The notes beneath the pieces were generated by a model. It saw nothing but the letters and a program-made list of their open reading frames with translations, was not told the DNA's origin and did no database searches. DNA of 39,837 nucleotides from Acidobacteria bacterium 13_2_20CM_57_17 (GTDB taxonomy: Bacteria > Acidobacteriota > Terriglobia > Acidiferrales > UBA7541): positions 1-39,837 of the forward strand of contig MNDE01000126.1 in NCBI GenBank assembly GCA_001914785.1. The letters are read 5' to 3'. Both the position numbers and the translations under genes were made by a program. Of the stretch, positions 24,857 to 33,092 are shown piece by piece (within the stretch, counting starts at the first letter, position 1; each line of letters begins with the position of its first letter).

Positions 24857-26068
24857 ATGCTCAGCTACGAGCAAGCACGGAAGAAAGTCATCGAACAGGT
24901 TGAGAAGAGAAAAGGGCCTCGCGCGGTCGCCAGTGTGAGTGTGTGGAATGCGCTGGGATTGGTGCTGGCGCAAGAGGTGAAGACGGACCGCGAGTATCCG
25001 CCGTTTGACCGCTCGACGCGGGATGGGTATGCGGTCCGTTCGAATGAAATTTCGCCCGGCGCGCAACTTAAGTGCGCGGGGGAAATCAAAGCAGGCGATA
25101 CGGTTCGGGAATCGCTAGCCGCAGGAACGTGCTGGCAAATCATGACGGGGGCGGCGGTTCCGGCAAGCGCGGATGCCGTGGTGATGATGGAGCACACGAG
25201 CCGCGAAGGCGACCTGGTGCGATTCGAACGAGTGGTGCAGCGGGGGCAGAACATTGTCCCAAGAGGAAGCGAGGCCACGGCTGGGCAAACGATACTGAAG
25301 CCCGGCATGAGGCTCGGATATGCGGAGCTGGCGCTGGCGGCGCAAGTCGGGGCGGTGCAATTGCAGTGCGCGCAGCGGCCACGCGTCGCGATTCTTTCCA
25401 CGGGTGACGAAGTCGTTTTGATCGACGAAACGCCCGGCCCATTTCAGATTCGAAACAGCAACAGCGTTTCTCTTGCCGCACAGGTTCGTATTGCGGGTGG
25501 CGAGCCGGTAGTGCTGGGAAATGCGGCGGACCGCATCGAGGACTTGGCAGAGAAAATCGAGCACGGGTTGAAAGAAGATGCGCTGGTGCTGTCGGGCGGC
25601 GTCTCCATGGGGAAGTATGACCTGGTGGAAAGCGTGCTGAAAGCCATGGGCGCGGAGTTTTTTTTCGATGCCGTTGCAATCCGCCCCGGGAAGCCCGCGG
25701 TGTTTGGGATGTGCCAGGGCAAGCCTGTGTTCGGTTTGCCGGGCAATCCGGTTTCGACGATGGTGACGTTTGAATTGTTTGTGGTGCCTGCGATTGACTT
25801 GTTGTCCGGCGCGGAGGCGCGCGCGTTGCCGCTGGTCGAAACACGGCTTGCAGAAGCGCTAAACGAGAAGTCCGGGCTGACGCATTTCTTGCCAGCACGA
25901 GCGGAGTGGCGCGGGGGGATGCCTGAGGTGAAAGCGTTGAAGTGGCAAGGCTCGGGTGATATTACAGCGCTGGCGCAGGCGAACTGTTTCCTAGTGGTGC
26001 CGGCGGAACGAGAAAAGATCGAGCCCGGCGAGAGTGTCTCCGTGTTATTGAGGAAGGACGTAGTCTAA
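24857..26068 (+). CDS. moeA: Molybdopterin molybdenumtransferase
   Basis: About 403 residues from ATG at 24857 (MLSYEQARKKVIEQV); the track start at 24788 would include repeat-derived sequence. MoeA inserts molybdate into adenylylated molybdopterin. Family elements: 'DREYPPFDRSTRDGYAVRS', 'IMTGAAVPASADAVVMME', 'VVQRGQNIVPRGSEATAGQT', 'RVAILSTGDEVV', 'FQIRNSNSVSLAAQ', 'LSGGVSMGKYDLVESVL' and 'KPVFGLPGNPVSTMVTFELF', with the C-terminal domain IV after it. First gene of a Moco operon with moaC, a response regulator and mogA. The start lacks a strong Shine-Dalgarno. Confidence 0.95.
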   Translation: MLSYEQARKKVIEQVEKRKGPRAVASVSVWNALGLVLAQEVKTDREYPPFDRSTRDGYAVRSNEISPGAQLKCAGEIKAGDTVRESLAAGTCWQIMTGAAVPASADAVVMMEHTSREGDLVRFERVVQRGQNIVPRGSEATAGQTILKPGMRLGYAELALAAQVGAVQLQCAQRPRVAILSTGDEVVLIDETPGPFQIRNSNSVSLAAQVRIAGGEPVVLGNAADRIEDLAEKIEHGLKEDALVLSGGVSMGKYDLVESVLKAMGAEFFFDAVAIRPGKPAVFGMCQGKPVFGLPGNPVSTMVTFELFVVPAIDLLSGAEARALPLVETRLAEALNEKSGLTHFLPARAEWRGGMPEVKALKWQGSGDITALAQANCFLVVPAEREKIEPGESVSVLLRKDVV

Positions 26069-26078
26069 ACGAGGCTAG

Positions 26079-26573
26079 ATGGCCAAGCTGTCGCATTACG
26101 GAAATAAAGGCGAAGTGCGCATGGTGGACGTTTCGCAGAAGGTGGTGACGACGCGAACCGCGACGGCAAGAGGTTTTGTGAAGATGAAGCCGCGCGTGGT
26201 AAGCGCTGTCCGGCGGCTGAAAAACCCGAAAGGGAATCCGCTGGAAGTGGCGCGGATTGCGGGAATTGCCGCGGCCAAGAGGACCGCGGAGTGGATACCT
26301 CTTTGTCACTCACTGCCCTTGACGCACATTGATGTGACCGCGCGGCTGTGCCAGAATGGCGTGGAAGTGCATTCCACAGTGACCACGGCCGCCCAAACGG
26401 GCGTGGAAATGGAAGCCCTGGTCGCAGTTACCGCAGCGGCCCTCACGGTCTACGACATGTGCAAAGCCCTCGATAAAGGGATGGAAATCACGGACATTGT
26501 CCTCGTCGAAAAGACAGGTGGCAAGAGCGGGGACTTCCGCCGGCGGATGGCGCCGCTGAGGCGCACGCGATGA
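26079..26573 (+). CDS. moaC: Cyclic pyranopterin monophosphate synthase
   Basis: A 164-residue protein. MoaC turns 3',8-cyclo-GTP into cyclic pyranopterin monophosphate, the first stable Moco precursor. Signatures: 'VRMVDVSQKVVTTRTATARG', 'AAKRTAEWIPLCHSLPLTHI' and 'TGVEMEALVAVTAAALTVYD', then 'MCKALDKGMEITDIVLVEKT' and 'GGKSGDFRR'. It starts 10 bases after moeA, and its stop overlaps the next gene's ATG (ATGA), so the response regulator is translationally coupled to it. MoaA, its partner enzyme, is not in this window. Confidence 0.97.
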   Translation: MAKLSHYGNKGEVRMVDVSQKVVTTRTATARGFVKMKPRVVSAVRRLKNPKGNPLEVARIAGIAAAKRTAEWIPLCHSLPLTHIDVTARLCQNGVEVHSTVTTAAQTGVEMEALVAVTAAALTVYDMCKALDKGMEITDIVLVEKTGGKSGDFRRRMAPLRRTR

Positions 26574-27328
26574 CCACCGCAGGGCACAAAACCATAAAGT
26601 TGCTCCTGGCGGAGGATAATCCGCTGGTGCGCGATTTGATCGTGAAGGGACTTGAGCCGTTCTGCCTGGTGGAATCGTCCACGGACGGCGCGGACGCGCT
26701 CCTTAAGGTTGTGGATACTCCTCCTGACGTGATTTTGTGCGATTACAAGATGCCCGGCCTGGATGGCAGGCAGCTCTTTGAGAAGCTGCGCACGCGCGAG
26801 CCAACACGGCACATCCCTTTCTTATTCATGGCCAGCCGGTCGGATATCGAGGAGCGGCTGAGGCCGCTTGTGGATGGCGTCGAGGATTTTATCCCCAAGC
26901 CATTTTTGATTAAGGACCTGGTGCGCATCACGAAAAAGGTTGTCGATCGCCTGCACCTTGAGAAGCTGCAGAAAAAGGCGTCACGGCCGGGTGTCATTCA
27001 AGGTCGGCTCGAAGAGATGAGCATGATCGACCTGATGCAGTCGCTGGAGATGGGGCAGAAGTCGTGCCGGTTGATCGTGCAGAGCGGCGGCGCCCAAGGC
27101 GAACTTTATTTTGCGAGCGGGCAATGCCGCGACGCGAAAATCGGCAAACTCGAAGGTGATGATGCGGTTTATAAAGTGGTTCTGTGGACGGCGGGAGAAT
27201 TCGAGATCGATTTCAACGCCGCGAATGCCTCGACAAAGACGACCACGACGCGCAATACCACCGGCCTGTTGATGGAAGCCATGCGGCTGATGGACGAAGC
27301 CAACCGCGATACGGTCGAGACGCCGTGA
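26570..27328 (+). CDS. Response regulator with C-terminal PATAN/DUF4388 domain, inside Moco operon
   Basis: A 252-residue protein. Residues 1 to about 128 form a receiver domain: acidic pair in LLLAEDNP (Glu15/Asp16), phospho-acceptor Asp58 in VILCDYKMPGLDG, and Lys110 in DFIPKPF. By hand alignment, the conserved Thr/Ser that relays the switch is Ala88 (FLFMASRSD). Residues from about 140 (IQGRLEEMSMIDLMQSLEMG, then KSCRLIVQSGGAQGELYFAS and 'DAVYKVVLWTAGEFEIDF') match the PATAN/DUF4388 domain, known from regulators of gliding or secretion in bacteria such as Myxococcus and cyanobacteria. There is no DNA-binding domain. It overlaps moaC by ATGA and precedes mogA by 22 bases. No cognate kinase is nearby. 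Confidence 0.88.
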   Translation: MTTAGHKTIKLLLAEDNPLVRDLIVKGLEPFCLVESSTDGADALLKVVDTPPDVILCDYKMPGLDGRQLFEKLRTREPTRHIPFLFMASRSDIEERLRPLVDGVEDFIPKPFLIKDLVRITKKVVDRLHLEKLQKKASRPGVIQGRLEEMSMIDLMQSLEMGQKSCRLIVQSGGAQGELYFASGQCRDAKIGKLEGDDAVYKVVLWTAGEFEIDFNAANASTKTTTTRNTTGLLMEAMRLMDEANRDTVETP

Positions 27329-27350
27329 GTCTCACGAAGAAACCTTCCCG

Positions 27351-27827
27351 ATGCGCGTTGCAGTCCTAACGATCAGCGACTCCGTGACAAAAGGCGAGCG
27401 AGAGGATTTGTCCGGCCCCGCGGTTGTTGCATTTTGCCGTGGACTGGGTTGGGAAATTGCGTCGATGCTGCACGTCTCCGACGATCCCGCAAGCATCCGC
27501 GAGCAGATGCGCGCCGTGGCGGATTCCGGCCGCGTGGACGTTCTCTTGACCACAGGTGGAACGGGGATCGGGCCACGGGATAATACGCCCGAAGCGACTC
27601 AGGCCGTAGCTGACCGCATCGTGCCCGGACTTTCCGAAGAAATGCGGCGCAAGGGATTAGAGAAAACGCCGGCGGCGGTTTTATCGCGCGGGACTGCCGC
27701 CGTGCGAACGAAGACCCTCATCGTCAATTTGCCGGGAAGCCCCAAGGGCGCAGTGGAGTCCCTAGAAGTCGTGGCACACTTGTTGCCGCACGCGGTAAAA
27801 GTTCTCCATGGAGCACGGCACGACTAG
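27351..27827 (+). CDS. mogA: Molybdopterin adenylyltransferase (MogA/MoaB family)
   Basis: A 158-residue protein. It adenylylates molybdopterin for metal insertion by MoeA. It opens MRVAVLTISDSVTKGEREDL and carries 'VDVLLTTGGTGIGPRDNTPE' (substrate-binding GGTG loop), then 'SRGTAAVRTKTLIVNLPGSP' and KGAVESLEVVAHLLPHAVKV. These match MogA and MoaB-type proteins, which cannot be told apart by eye. Last gene of the moeA-moaC-response regulator-mogA run. Its stop TAG lies in CTAG, shared with the stop of the convergent DoxX-like gene. Confidence 0.94.
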   Translation: MRVAVLTISDSVTKGEREDLSGPAVVAFCRGLGWEIASMLHVSDDPASIREQMRAVADSGRVDVLLTTGGTGIGPRDNTPEATQAVADRIVPGLSEEMRRKGLEKTPAAVLSRGTAAVRTKTLIVNLPGSPKGAVESLEVVAHLLPHAVKVLHGARHD

Positions 27828-28249
27828 GCCGCGTTTGGACGCCGGAACGGCAGAAGGGCGCGCAGCCGCTCCTCGCGCAAGTAAAGACCTCCCCACAACA
27901 GCACGCCCAAATACGTCGGGAACAAGACATGGCTGAATAATGGATCGCCGGCGCGTAAGTGCGTGGCAACGGCACCGCCAAGATAACCAGTCAGCAAGAT
28001 CGCGCCAAGAATCGAGGTCTTCGGAATGACATAGAGGACAGTGGACACTAACAAGATCATCCCGAGAACTGGAGCGAGGTTAAGGGGCCAACCCACGTGA
28101 GTGAATGCCTCCACTACGGGGGCCGGAGCCGGCGTTACAAATTTTAAAACGACGTCAAAAGCGAGGAACGCGACAACCAATCCGCTGATGATACGTCCGG
28201 CCCAGAGACCTTTCCTCGAGATGGGGGCAGATTGCGTGTCTGGGGGCAT
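27824..28249 (-). CDS. DoxX-like membrane protein
   Basis: A 141-residue protein with four hydrophobic segments (GRIISGLVVAFLAFDVVLKF; LNLAPVLGMILLVSTVLYVI; ILGAILLTGYLGGAVATHLR; VLFPTYLGVLLWGGLYL). The third contains 'ILLTGYLGGAVATHLRAGDP', a recognisable DoxX-like (PF13564) pattern. Members are small inner-membrane proteins with poorly known roles, often next to redox or stress genes. A clear GGAGG lies seven bases before ATG. It shares its stop-codon CTAG with mogA, so the two genes converge without a gap. It is downstream of, and possibly co-transcribed with, the MoaD-like/propeller pair. Confidence 0.88.
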   Translation of the reverse strand: MPPDTQSAPISRKGLWAGRIISGLVVAFLAFDVVLKFVTPAPAPVVEAFTHVGWPLNLAPVLGMILLVSTVLYVIPKTSILGAILLTGYLGGAVATHLRAGDPLFSHVLFPTYLGVLLWGGLYLREERLRALLPFRRPNAA

Positions 28250-28349
28250 GAGTTTTCCTCCGTATATCCTTCAGATTGTAATACCAAAAGTTTGTGAAGG
28301 TGTTTCCTGTATTGCAGGACAGCGACAGTTCCGTTGCGATGGTCGGTCC

Positions 28350-28646
28350 TTAACCGCCGGCGATGGCCCCGATGATGAGCAGAGGCTCCGCTCCCGAGGC
28401 GACGGCATCCGGCAACGGCGTATCCGGCGGCTCAAGAGAATAGTCTTCCGCGCAAGCGAAAAATCGCAAAAACGGGCGGCGCTCCTGCGTGACATGATCC
28501 CGGATGGTGCCGCGCAGCATCGGGTATTGCGCCTCGAGGGCGTCGAGCACCGAGCGCTGCGTGACCGGGCCCTCGACATGAAGCTGAATCTCCGGACCGA
28601 CGCGCGCCAGCGCCCTCAGATGGCCCGGGAGGACAACGCGAATCAT
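28350..28646 (-). CDS. MoaD/ThiS-like small protein ending in Gly-Gly
   Basis: A 98-residue protein from ATG at 28646. It opens [16 protein letters not shown], continues [20 protein letters not shown], then [20 protein letters not shown], and ends '[10 protein letters not shown]'. That is the beta-grasp (ubiquitin-like) MoaD/ThiS pattern with the C-terminal di-glycine that is activated as a thiocarboxylate. The start overlaps the propeller gene's stop as ATGA, so the two are translated together. The track's longer version (to 28769) is antisense to nothing useful and begins inside the propeller gene. A MoaD role in Moco synthesis is possible but unproven: moaE and moeB are not in the window, and the nearby Moco operon is on the other strand. 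Confidence 0.85.
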   Translation of the reverse strand: MIRVVLPGHLRALARVGPEIQLHVEGPVTQRSVLDALEAQYPMLRGTIRDHVTQERRPFLRFFACAEDYSLEPPDTPLPDAVASGAEPLLIIGAIAGG

Positions 28647-29827
28647 GGCAGCGTCTGGACCTCGACAGAAAGTACGGCTGGGAGGTGTTCGACGATGGGA
28701 GACCAACTGTCGCCCGCGTCGGCGGAACCGTATACCTGCCCGCCCGTCGTGCCAAAGTAGACGCCACATTTATCGAGCGAGTCGACGGCCATGGCGTCGC
28801 GCAATACGTTTACGTAGCAGTCCTTTTGCGGCAACCCCTTGGTCAGCGCTTCCCATTCGTTGCCGCCGGATTTGCTGCGGTAGACGCGCAACTTGCCCTC
28901 AAGAGGGAAATGTTCTCCGTCGCTCTTGATCGGCACAACGTAAATGGTTTCCGGTTCGTGGGCGTGGACGTCAATCACGAAGCCAAAGTCGGTCGGCAGG
29001 TTGCCACTGACCTCTTTCCACAAGTCACCCGCATTGTCGCTGCGCATCACGTCCCAGTGCTTCTGCATGAAGAGGACATTCGGGCGGGAGGGATGCATGG
29101 CGACGTGATGAACGCAGTGGCCGACCTCGGCGGTTGGCTCGGGGATGTATTGGGAATGGAGGCCCTTGTTGATGGGCTTCCAGGTCTTGCCACCGTCGTC
29201 GGTCCGAAATGCGCCCGCTGCCGAGATGGCGATATAGATACGCTTGGGATCTTTGCGATCCAAAATGATGGTGTGAAGGCACATGCCACCGGCGCCGGGT
29301 TGCCAGCGGGGGCCGGTGCCGTGGCCTCGCAGTCCGGCGAGTTCTTTCCAGTTCCTACCGCCGTCCGTCGAGCGGAATATGCCAGCGTCTTCCACTCCGG
29401 CATAAACGGTGTCTGGATCGGTCGGCGACGGTTCGAGATGCCAGACACGCTTGAATTCCCAGGGATGCTGCGTGCCGTCGTACCACATGTGGGTGGTGAG
29501 AGGTTTGCCGGTTTCCGCGGACGTGTCGTAGACGAACTTATTGCTCTCGCCTTTGGGCGGGCCCGGCTTGGCGTCCTTCTCCCCCGGCGGCGTCCCCGGC
29601 TGTATCCAAGTCTTGCCGCCGTCATCGGAGCGCCGAATGATCTGCCCGAACCAGCCGCTGGTCTGCGACGCATAGATGCGATTAGGGTCGGCTGGCGAGC
29701 CCTTGAGGTGATACATCTCCCATCCCGCAAAATGCGGACCGCTGACATCCCATTTTTGGCGCTTGCCGTCCGATGTCAGGACAAATGCGCCCTTACGCGT
29801 TCCAACCAGCACCCGTACTCCGCTCAT
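28643..29827 (-). CDS. BNR/Asp-box beta-propeller protein (sialidase-like fold)
   Basis: A 394-residue protein made of BNR/Asp-box repeats. The S/T-x-D-G-G-x-T/S-W motif appears as [32 protein letters not shown] and SADAGDSW, with linking strands such as '[20 protein letters not shown]', '[20 protein letters not shown]' and '[19 protein letters not shown]'. This is the sialidase/sortilin-like propeller fold often labelled 'exo-alpha-sialidase' or 'glycosyl hydrolase', but no catalytic Arg triad or Tyr/Glu pair is evident. There is no signal peptide (it begins [20 protein letters not shown]), so it looks cytoplasmic. It heads a unit with the MoaD-like gene and is divergent from the HxlR regulator. 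Confidence 0.9.
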   Translation of the reverse strand: MSGVRVLVGTRKGAFVLTSDGKRQKWDVSGPHFAGWEMYHLKGSPADPNRIYASQTSGWFGQIIRRSDDGGKTWIQPGTPPGEKDAKPGPPKGESNKFVYDTSAETGKPLTTHMWYDGTQHPWEFKRVWHLEPSPTDPDTVYAGVEDAGIFRSTDGGRNWKELAGLRGHGTGPRWQPGAGGMCLHTIILDRKDPKRIYIAISAAGAFRTDDGGKTWKPINKGLHSQYIPEPTAEVGHCVHHVAMHPSRPNVLFMQKHWDVMRSDNAGDLWKEVSGNLPTDFGFVIDVHAHEPETIYVVPIKSDGEHFPLEGKLRVYRSKSGGNEWEALTKGLPQKDCYVNVLRDAMAVDSLDKCGVYFGTTGGQVYGSADAGDSWSPIVEHLPAVLSVEVQTLP

Positions 29828-29920
29828 GGCTCACTCCCTCTTGTGCTTCGTGTATGCATAAACTAGAGTGCTCGAAACTCTCCATAACAACCACTCATTG
29901 TGCACGAAACTATGCCAATC

Positions 29921-29942
29921 TTACTTGCAAAATACAAGTTAA
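29921..29942. promoter_or_regulatory. Candidate HxlR operator between propeller gene and regulator
   Basis: The imperfect dyad TTACTTG ... CAAGTTAA has a core ACTTG (29923-29927) and CAAGT (29935-29939) with a 7-base spacer, in the 134-base divergent gap. A TATGCT (29945-29950) just after it is a possible -10 for the HxlR gene, so binding there could cause autoregulation. Inferred from position and symmetry only. Confidence 0.45.
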
Positions 29943-29961
29943 AATATGCTAGAGTGAAAAT

Positions 29962-30462
29962 GTGCCAAGGAAAAAGGCGGATTCCAAGCGGCGGTCGGGG
30001 TGTCCGCTGAATGCTTCGGTGGAGATCCTGGGCGACCGCTGGTCGCTGCTGATCATCCGCGACATGATGCTGCGGGGCTTCCGTACTTACAAAGAGTTCC
30101 TGGGGTCCTACGAGGGAATCGCAACGAATATTTTGGCCGATCGCCTGCGAAAGTTGATCGCTCACGGAATTATCACCACCGAGAAAAACCCATTGGACGG
30201 ACGGAAAGTAATTTACTCGCTCACGCCGAAGGGAATCGATCTAGCGCCGGTCCTTACAGAAATGGTTCTGTGGGCCGCGGCGCACGAAGACACAGCCAAT
30301 CAGGCGCTTGTCCACGAAATGCGAAAGGACAAGGAGAAATTCACATCCGCCATACGGCAACGCTGGGCCGAAACGGCCCGAGCGCCGAAGCGCTTTAGGT
30401 CACTCCGATCGCAGCGCCTCCGTGACGTCGACGCGCGCCGCGCGCGCCGCGGGCAGCACTGA
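29962..30462 (+). CDS. HxlR-family transcriptional regulator
   Basis: A 166-residue protein starting at GTG. The HxlR winged helix is clear: 'CPLNASVEILGDRWSLLIIR', then DMMLRGFRTYKEFLGSYEGI, ATNILADRLRKLIAHGIITT and 'LDGRKVIYSLTPKGIDLAPV'. HxlR proteins often sense aldehydes, quinones or other electrophiles through a conserved N-terminal cysteine, present here as Cys in SGCPLN. The last 20 or so residues (SQRLRDVDARRARRGQH) are antisense to the conserved end of the ADOP gene and so are probably an accidental extension from a lost stop. It is divergent from the propeller/MoaD-like pair with a palindrome between, which suggests it controls them. Confidence 0.9.
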   Translation: MPRKKADSKRRSGCPLNASVEILGDRWSLLIIRDMMLRGFRTYKEFLGSYEGIATNILADRLRKLIAHGIITTEKNPLDGRKVIYSLTPKGIDLAPVLTEMVLWAAAHEDTANQALVHEMRKDKEKFTSAIRQRWAETARAPKRFRSLRSQRLRDVDARRARRGQH

Positions 30463-32916
30463 CGCGACGACAGCAGCGGCCAGCAGCACGACCACCGATA
30501 CAACCACAGGCAGGCTGCCCGGCATCTTCACATCCTCGAAAGAACTCCGCGCCAGACGCACCAGCACGTACCCACAGGCGGCGCCAGCGACGACGCCTCC
30601 TGCCGCCATCACGGCGCCTTCCGCAATGACACTCGCCAGGAGTTGCCGCGGCTGCGCTCCAATGGCCAGCCGGACGCCGAACTCGCGCGTCCGCGCGCTA
30701 ACCGAGAATGCCAGCACGCCGGCGACGCCAACCAGCGCAATCGCCAGCGCGACAGCCGCAAAGACACCGAACACCACTGTGTTGAGACGATCCGGAGTGA
30801 GAACTTCGGCGCGAACGTCCTCGAGGGTAGCGGCGCGTTCCACGGGCTGCTCCACAGACATATCGCGAATGATGCGAGTGACCGGTGTGACCAGCGAATA
30901 AGGATTTGCGCTGGTGTGGATGAAGAGGCGGCCGCCAAACATTGGACCTTCTTCAAAAGGGTTGTAAATGGTGATGATGGGCCCAGGAACGACGTGTTCG
31001 TCGTCAATATCGGCAGCGACACCGATGATGCGGTGCGGCACGATGCTAATCCCGGGAATGAATTTCATCACAGGATCCGTCCAGTAGACGTGGCGGTTAA
31101 CGGCATCCTGATTGGGGAACATGCGCTGCGCGAGAGTTTCACTGACGATAACGACGGGTTCCTTGCTTTGGCCATCGAGAGCGTTGAAATCGCGGCCCGC
31201 GATGATGGGAACTCCAAGCGCGGCAAAGAATCCGGGCGAGATGGTCCGCAACTGCGCGCGAGGATCCTCTTCGCCGGGCGCATGAACGTGGCCGTCCGCA
31301 GAGAACTGGAGACCAGGACCAAAGCTGCCGGCGTCGCGCCAGGGAACGACAATGCCGAAAGCCGTCTTGTTCACACCCGGTAGCGCTTCAATGCGGCGAA
31401 TCGCGTCCTTGTAGAAATCGACCACTTGCTGCGGCGTTTTTCCGTAGGACATAGCGGGAACGTTGATGGCCAGGACGTGGCGTATGTCGAGGCCGGTCTG
31501 CGCCGTTTGCAGCGAGAGCAGTGTCTTGACCAATGCGCTTGCGCCCGCCAGCAGCACGAAGGATGCGGCAATTTGCGTCACGGCGAAGATGCGCAACCGG
31601 CGATTCGTACTTCCCGTGATGCGCACGCTGCCGTTCGAGAGACTGATTGCATGCGAGGAGTCAGCCGACGGCAGACGCGGGACAAATGCCAGCAACACCG
31701 CCGCAATGACCGCCAGCGCCGCCCCGACCCAGAGCATACTCGAATCCACTTTCAGGTCGAGCGCGCGGACCGAGAATCGCGAGGCGTACCTCGCCATGAT
31801 ATCAACCATGGGCCGAGCGCTCAACACGCCGAGCGTCGCGCCAACACCGCAGAGCAGAAGGCTTTCCGCCAGCAGGACTCGCCGAAGCGCACCAGTGGTT
31901 GCGCCGAGCGCCGCGCGGATCGACAGCTCACCCTCGCGCCGAACGGTCCGCGAGAGGATCAGGTTGGCGACGTTCGAGCAAGCGATGACGAAGATGAGCG
32001 CCGAAGCCGCGAGCAGCACCAGCAAGACAGTCTTCGCGCGCGAGGTGATCTGGTCGCGCAATAGTCTCGCCTCGATCCGGAAATCCGCTCGCGCCGGATA
32101 CTCTGCTGGATGCGCTTTGACCATCGCTCCATGCACGGTCCGGAGTTCCGCGCGCGCCGACTCGAGAGTTGCACCGGAAGTGAGCTTGCCAAAGAGTTCC
32201 GTCATGCGATGGACGCGCCCGTTCTGCATGGTCGCGGAGAGATGATGCGGACTGGTCACAATGTTCGCAATGATTTCGGTATTTGTCGGGTATTGGACGG
32301 AGGGTTCGAGGACGCCGATGATCGTGGCCGACCTATCGCCGAAGCCAGTGCCGAGGCGAAGGACCTTACCGATGACGGAAGGATCGCTCTTGAGAGTGCC
32401 CGCCCAGAAATGATAGGTCAAAACGGCGACGCCAGCGGCTTTAGGACCGTCGTCTTCCGGGCCGATGAGGCGGCCGAGGACGGGATGGAGGCCCACAACG
32501 TCAAAATAGGAGCCGTCAACGACGCCGGCGCGAACTTCCCGAGGCTCGCCAAGGCCGATCATGGTGAAACCTACGACGGAGAACTCGCCAAACGAACTGA
32601 GTGTCTTGATGCTTGCCCGTAGGTCCTGAATTTCCGGCACGGAGAATGGGACGGCCCCGGGGCTGATACCAGGCGCGCTTTGCTGGATAAAAACGAGCCG
32701 GTCTTCGTCACGATTGACGAGCGGCCGCAGGAGCACCCCGCGCACCAGCGTGAAAATCGCCGCATTGGCGCCGATGCCGAGCGCCAGCGTGAGCACCACG
32801 GTGATTACCAGCCCTTTGCTGCGCGCCAGCGACCGAATAGCGAATTTCAGGTCGTTCACGAAGGTCAGGACGGCCTCGCGAGACGGGGAATCTTTCGTTT
32901 GGCTCTCGTTCATCAT
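30400..32916 (-). CDS. ADOP-type MacB/FtsX permease, intact
   Basis: An 838-residue ADOP (acidobacterial duplicated orphan permease). It opens with NDLKFAIRSLARSKGLVITV, then VLTLALGIGANAAIFTLVRG, an extracytoplasmic MacB-like domain, a first FtsX block ('LLVLLAASALIFVIACSNVA', 'NLILSRTVRREGELSIRAAL'), a second MacB-like domain, and C-terminal helices with 'ALAIALVGVAGVLAFSVSAR' and 'TREFGVRLAIGAQPRQLLAS', ending ARAARVDVTEALRSE. TAGGAG lies six bases before the ATG pair and overlaps the stop of the SRPBCC remnant. Substrate unknown; no ATPase neighbour. Its last 63 bases overlap the HxlR gene on the other strand. Confidence 0.93.
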   Translation of the reverse strand: MMNESQTKDSPSREAVLTFVNDLKFAIRSLARSKGLVITVVLTLALGIGANAAIFTLVRGVLLRPLVNRDEDRLVFIQQSAPGISPGAVPFSVPEIQDLRASIKTLSSFGEFSVVGFTMIGLGEPREVRAGVVDGSYFDVVGLHPVLGRLIGPEDDGPKAAGVAVLTYHFWAGTLKSDPSVIGKVLRLGTGFGDRSATIIGVLEPSVQYPTNTEIIANIVTSPHHLSATMQNGRVHRMTELFGKLTSGATLESARAELRTVHGAMVKAHPAEYPARADFRIEARLLRDQITSRAKTVLLVLLAASALIFVIACSNVANLILSRTVRREGELSIRAALGATTGALRRVLLAESLLLCGVGATLGVLSARPMVDIMARYASRFSVRALDLKVDSSMLWVGAALAVIAAVLLAFVPRLPSADSSHAISLSNGSVRITGSTNRRLRIFAVTQIAASFVLLAGASALVKTLLSLQTAQTGLDIRHVLAINVPAMSYGKTPQQVVDFYKDAIRRIEALPGVNKTAFGIVVPWRDAGSFGPGLQFSADGHVHAPGEEDPRAQLRTISPGFFAALGVPIIAGRDFNALDGQSKEPVVIVSETLAQRMFPNQDAVNRHVYWTDPVMKFIPGISIVPHRIIGVAADIDDEHVVPGPIITIYNPFEEGPMFGGRLFIHTSANPYSLVTPVTRIIRDMSVEQPVERAATLEDVRAEVLTPDRLNTVVFGVFAAVALAIALVGVAGVLAFSVSARTREFGVRLAIGAQPRQLLASVIAEGAVMAAGGVVAGAACGYVLVRLARSSFEDVKMPGSLPVVVSVVVLLAAAVVASVLPAARAARVDVTEALRSE

Positions 32917-32924
32917 CGTTACTC

Positions 32925-33092
32925 CTATGAGTGTGCCGCCAAGTAGGCCGTGAGGCGCTCTAGGCTTTGCGTCCAGCCCGCCTCCATCCCCGCCAGGTAC
33001 CGGGGGGCTTCGGGGGTTGACTTTATAACGCGCGTCCGCAGAATTTGTTTCGTCTTGCCAGCTTGCTCGGCAAAGGTCACGGTGTTAGCACT
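32925..33092 (-). pseudogene. Truncated SRPBCC/AHSA1-like gene, C-terminal remnant
   Basis: A minus-strand frame too short for the track encodes NTVTFAEQAGKTKQILRTRV, then IKSTPEAPRYLAGMEAGWTQ and SLERLTAYLAAHS, ending at TAG 32927-32925. This is the C-terminal strand, helix and 'GM..GW.QSL.RL..YL' ending of AHSA1-type SRPBCC proteins. An in-frame TGA at 33095-33093 blocks the reading upstream and there is no start codon, so the N-terminal two thirds are missing. It ends nine bases before the ADOP gene, whose Shine-Dalgarno overlaps its stop codon, suggesting the two were once an operon. Confidence 0.78.

Noticed and set aside
28685-29866. 393-residue plus-strand ORF opposite the BNR propeller gene
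   Set aside because: It is a long antisense shadow of the real BNR gene; the minus frame has the Asp-box repeats.
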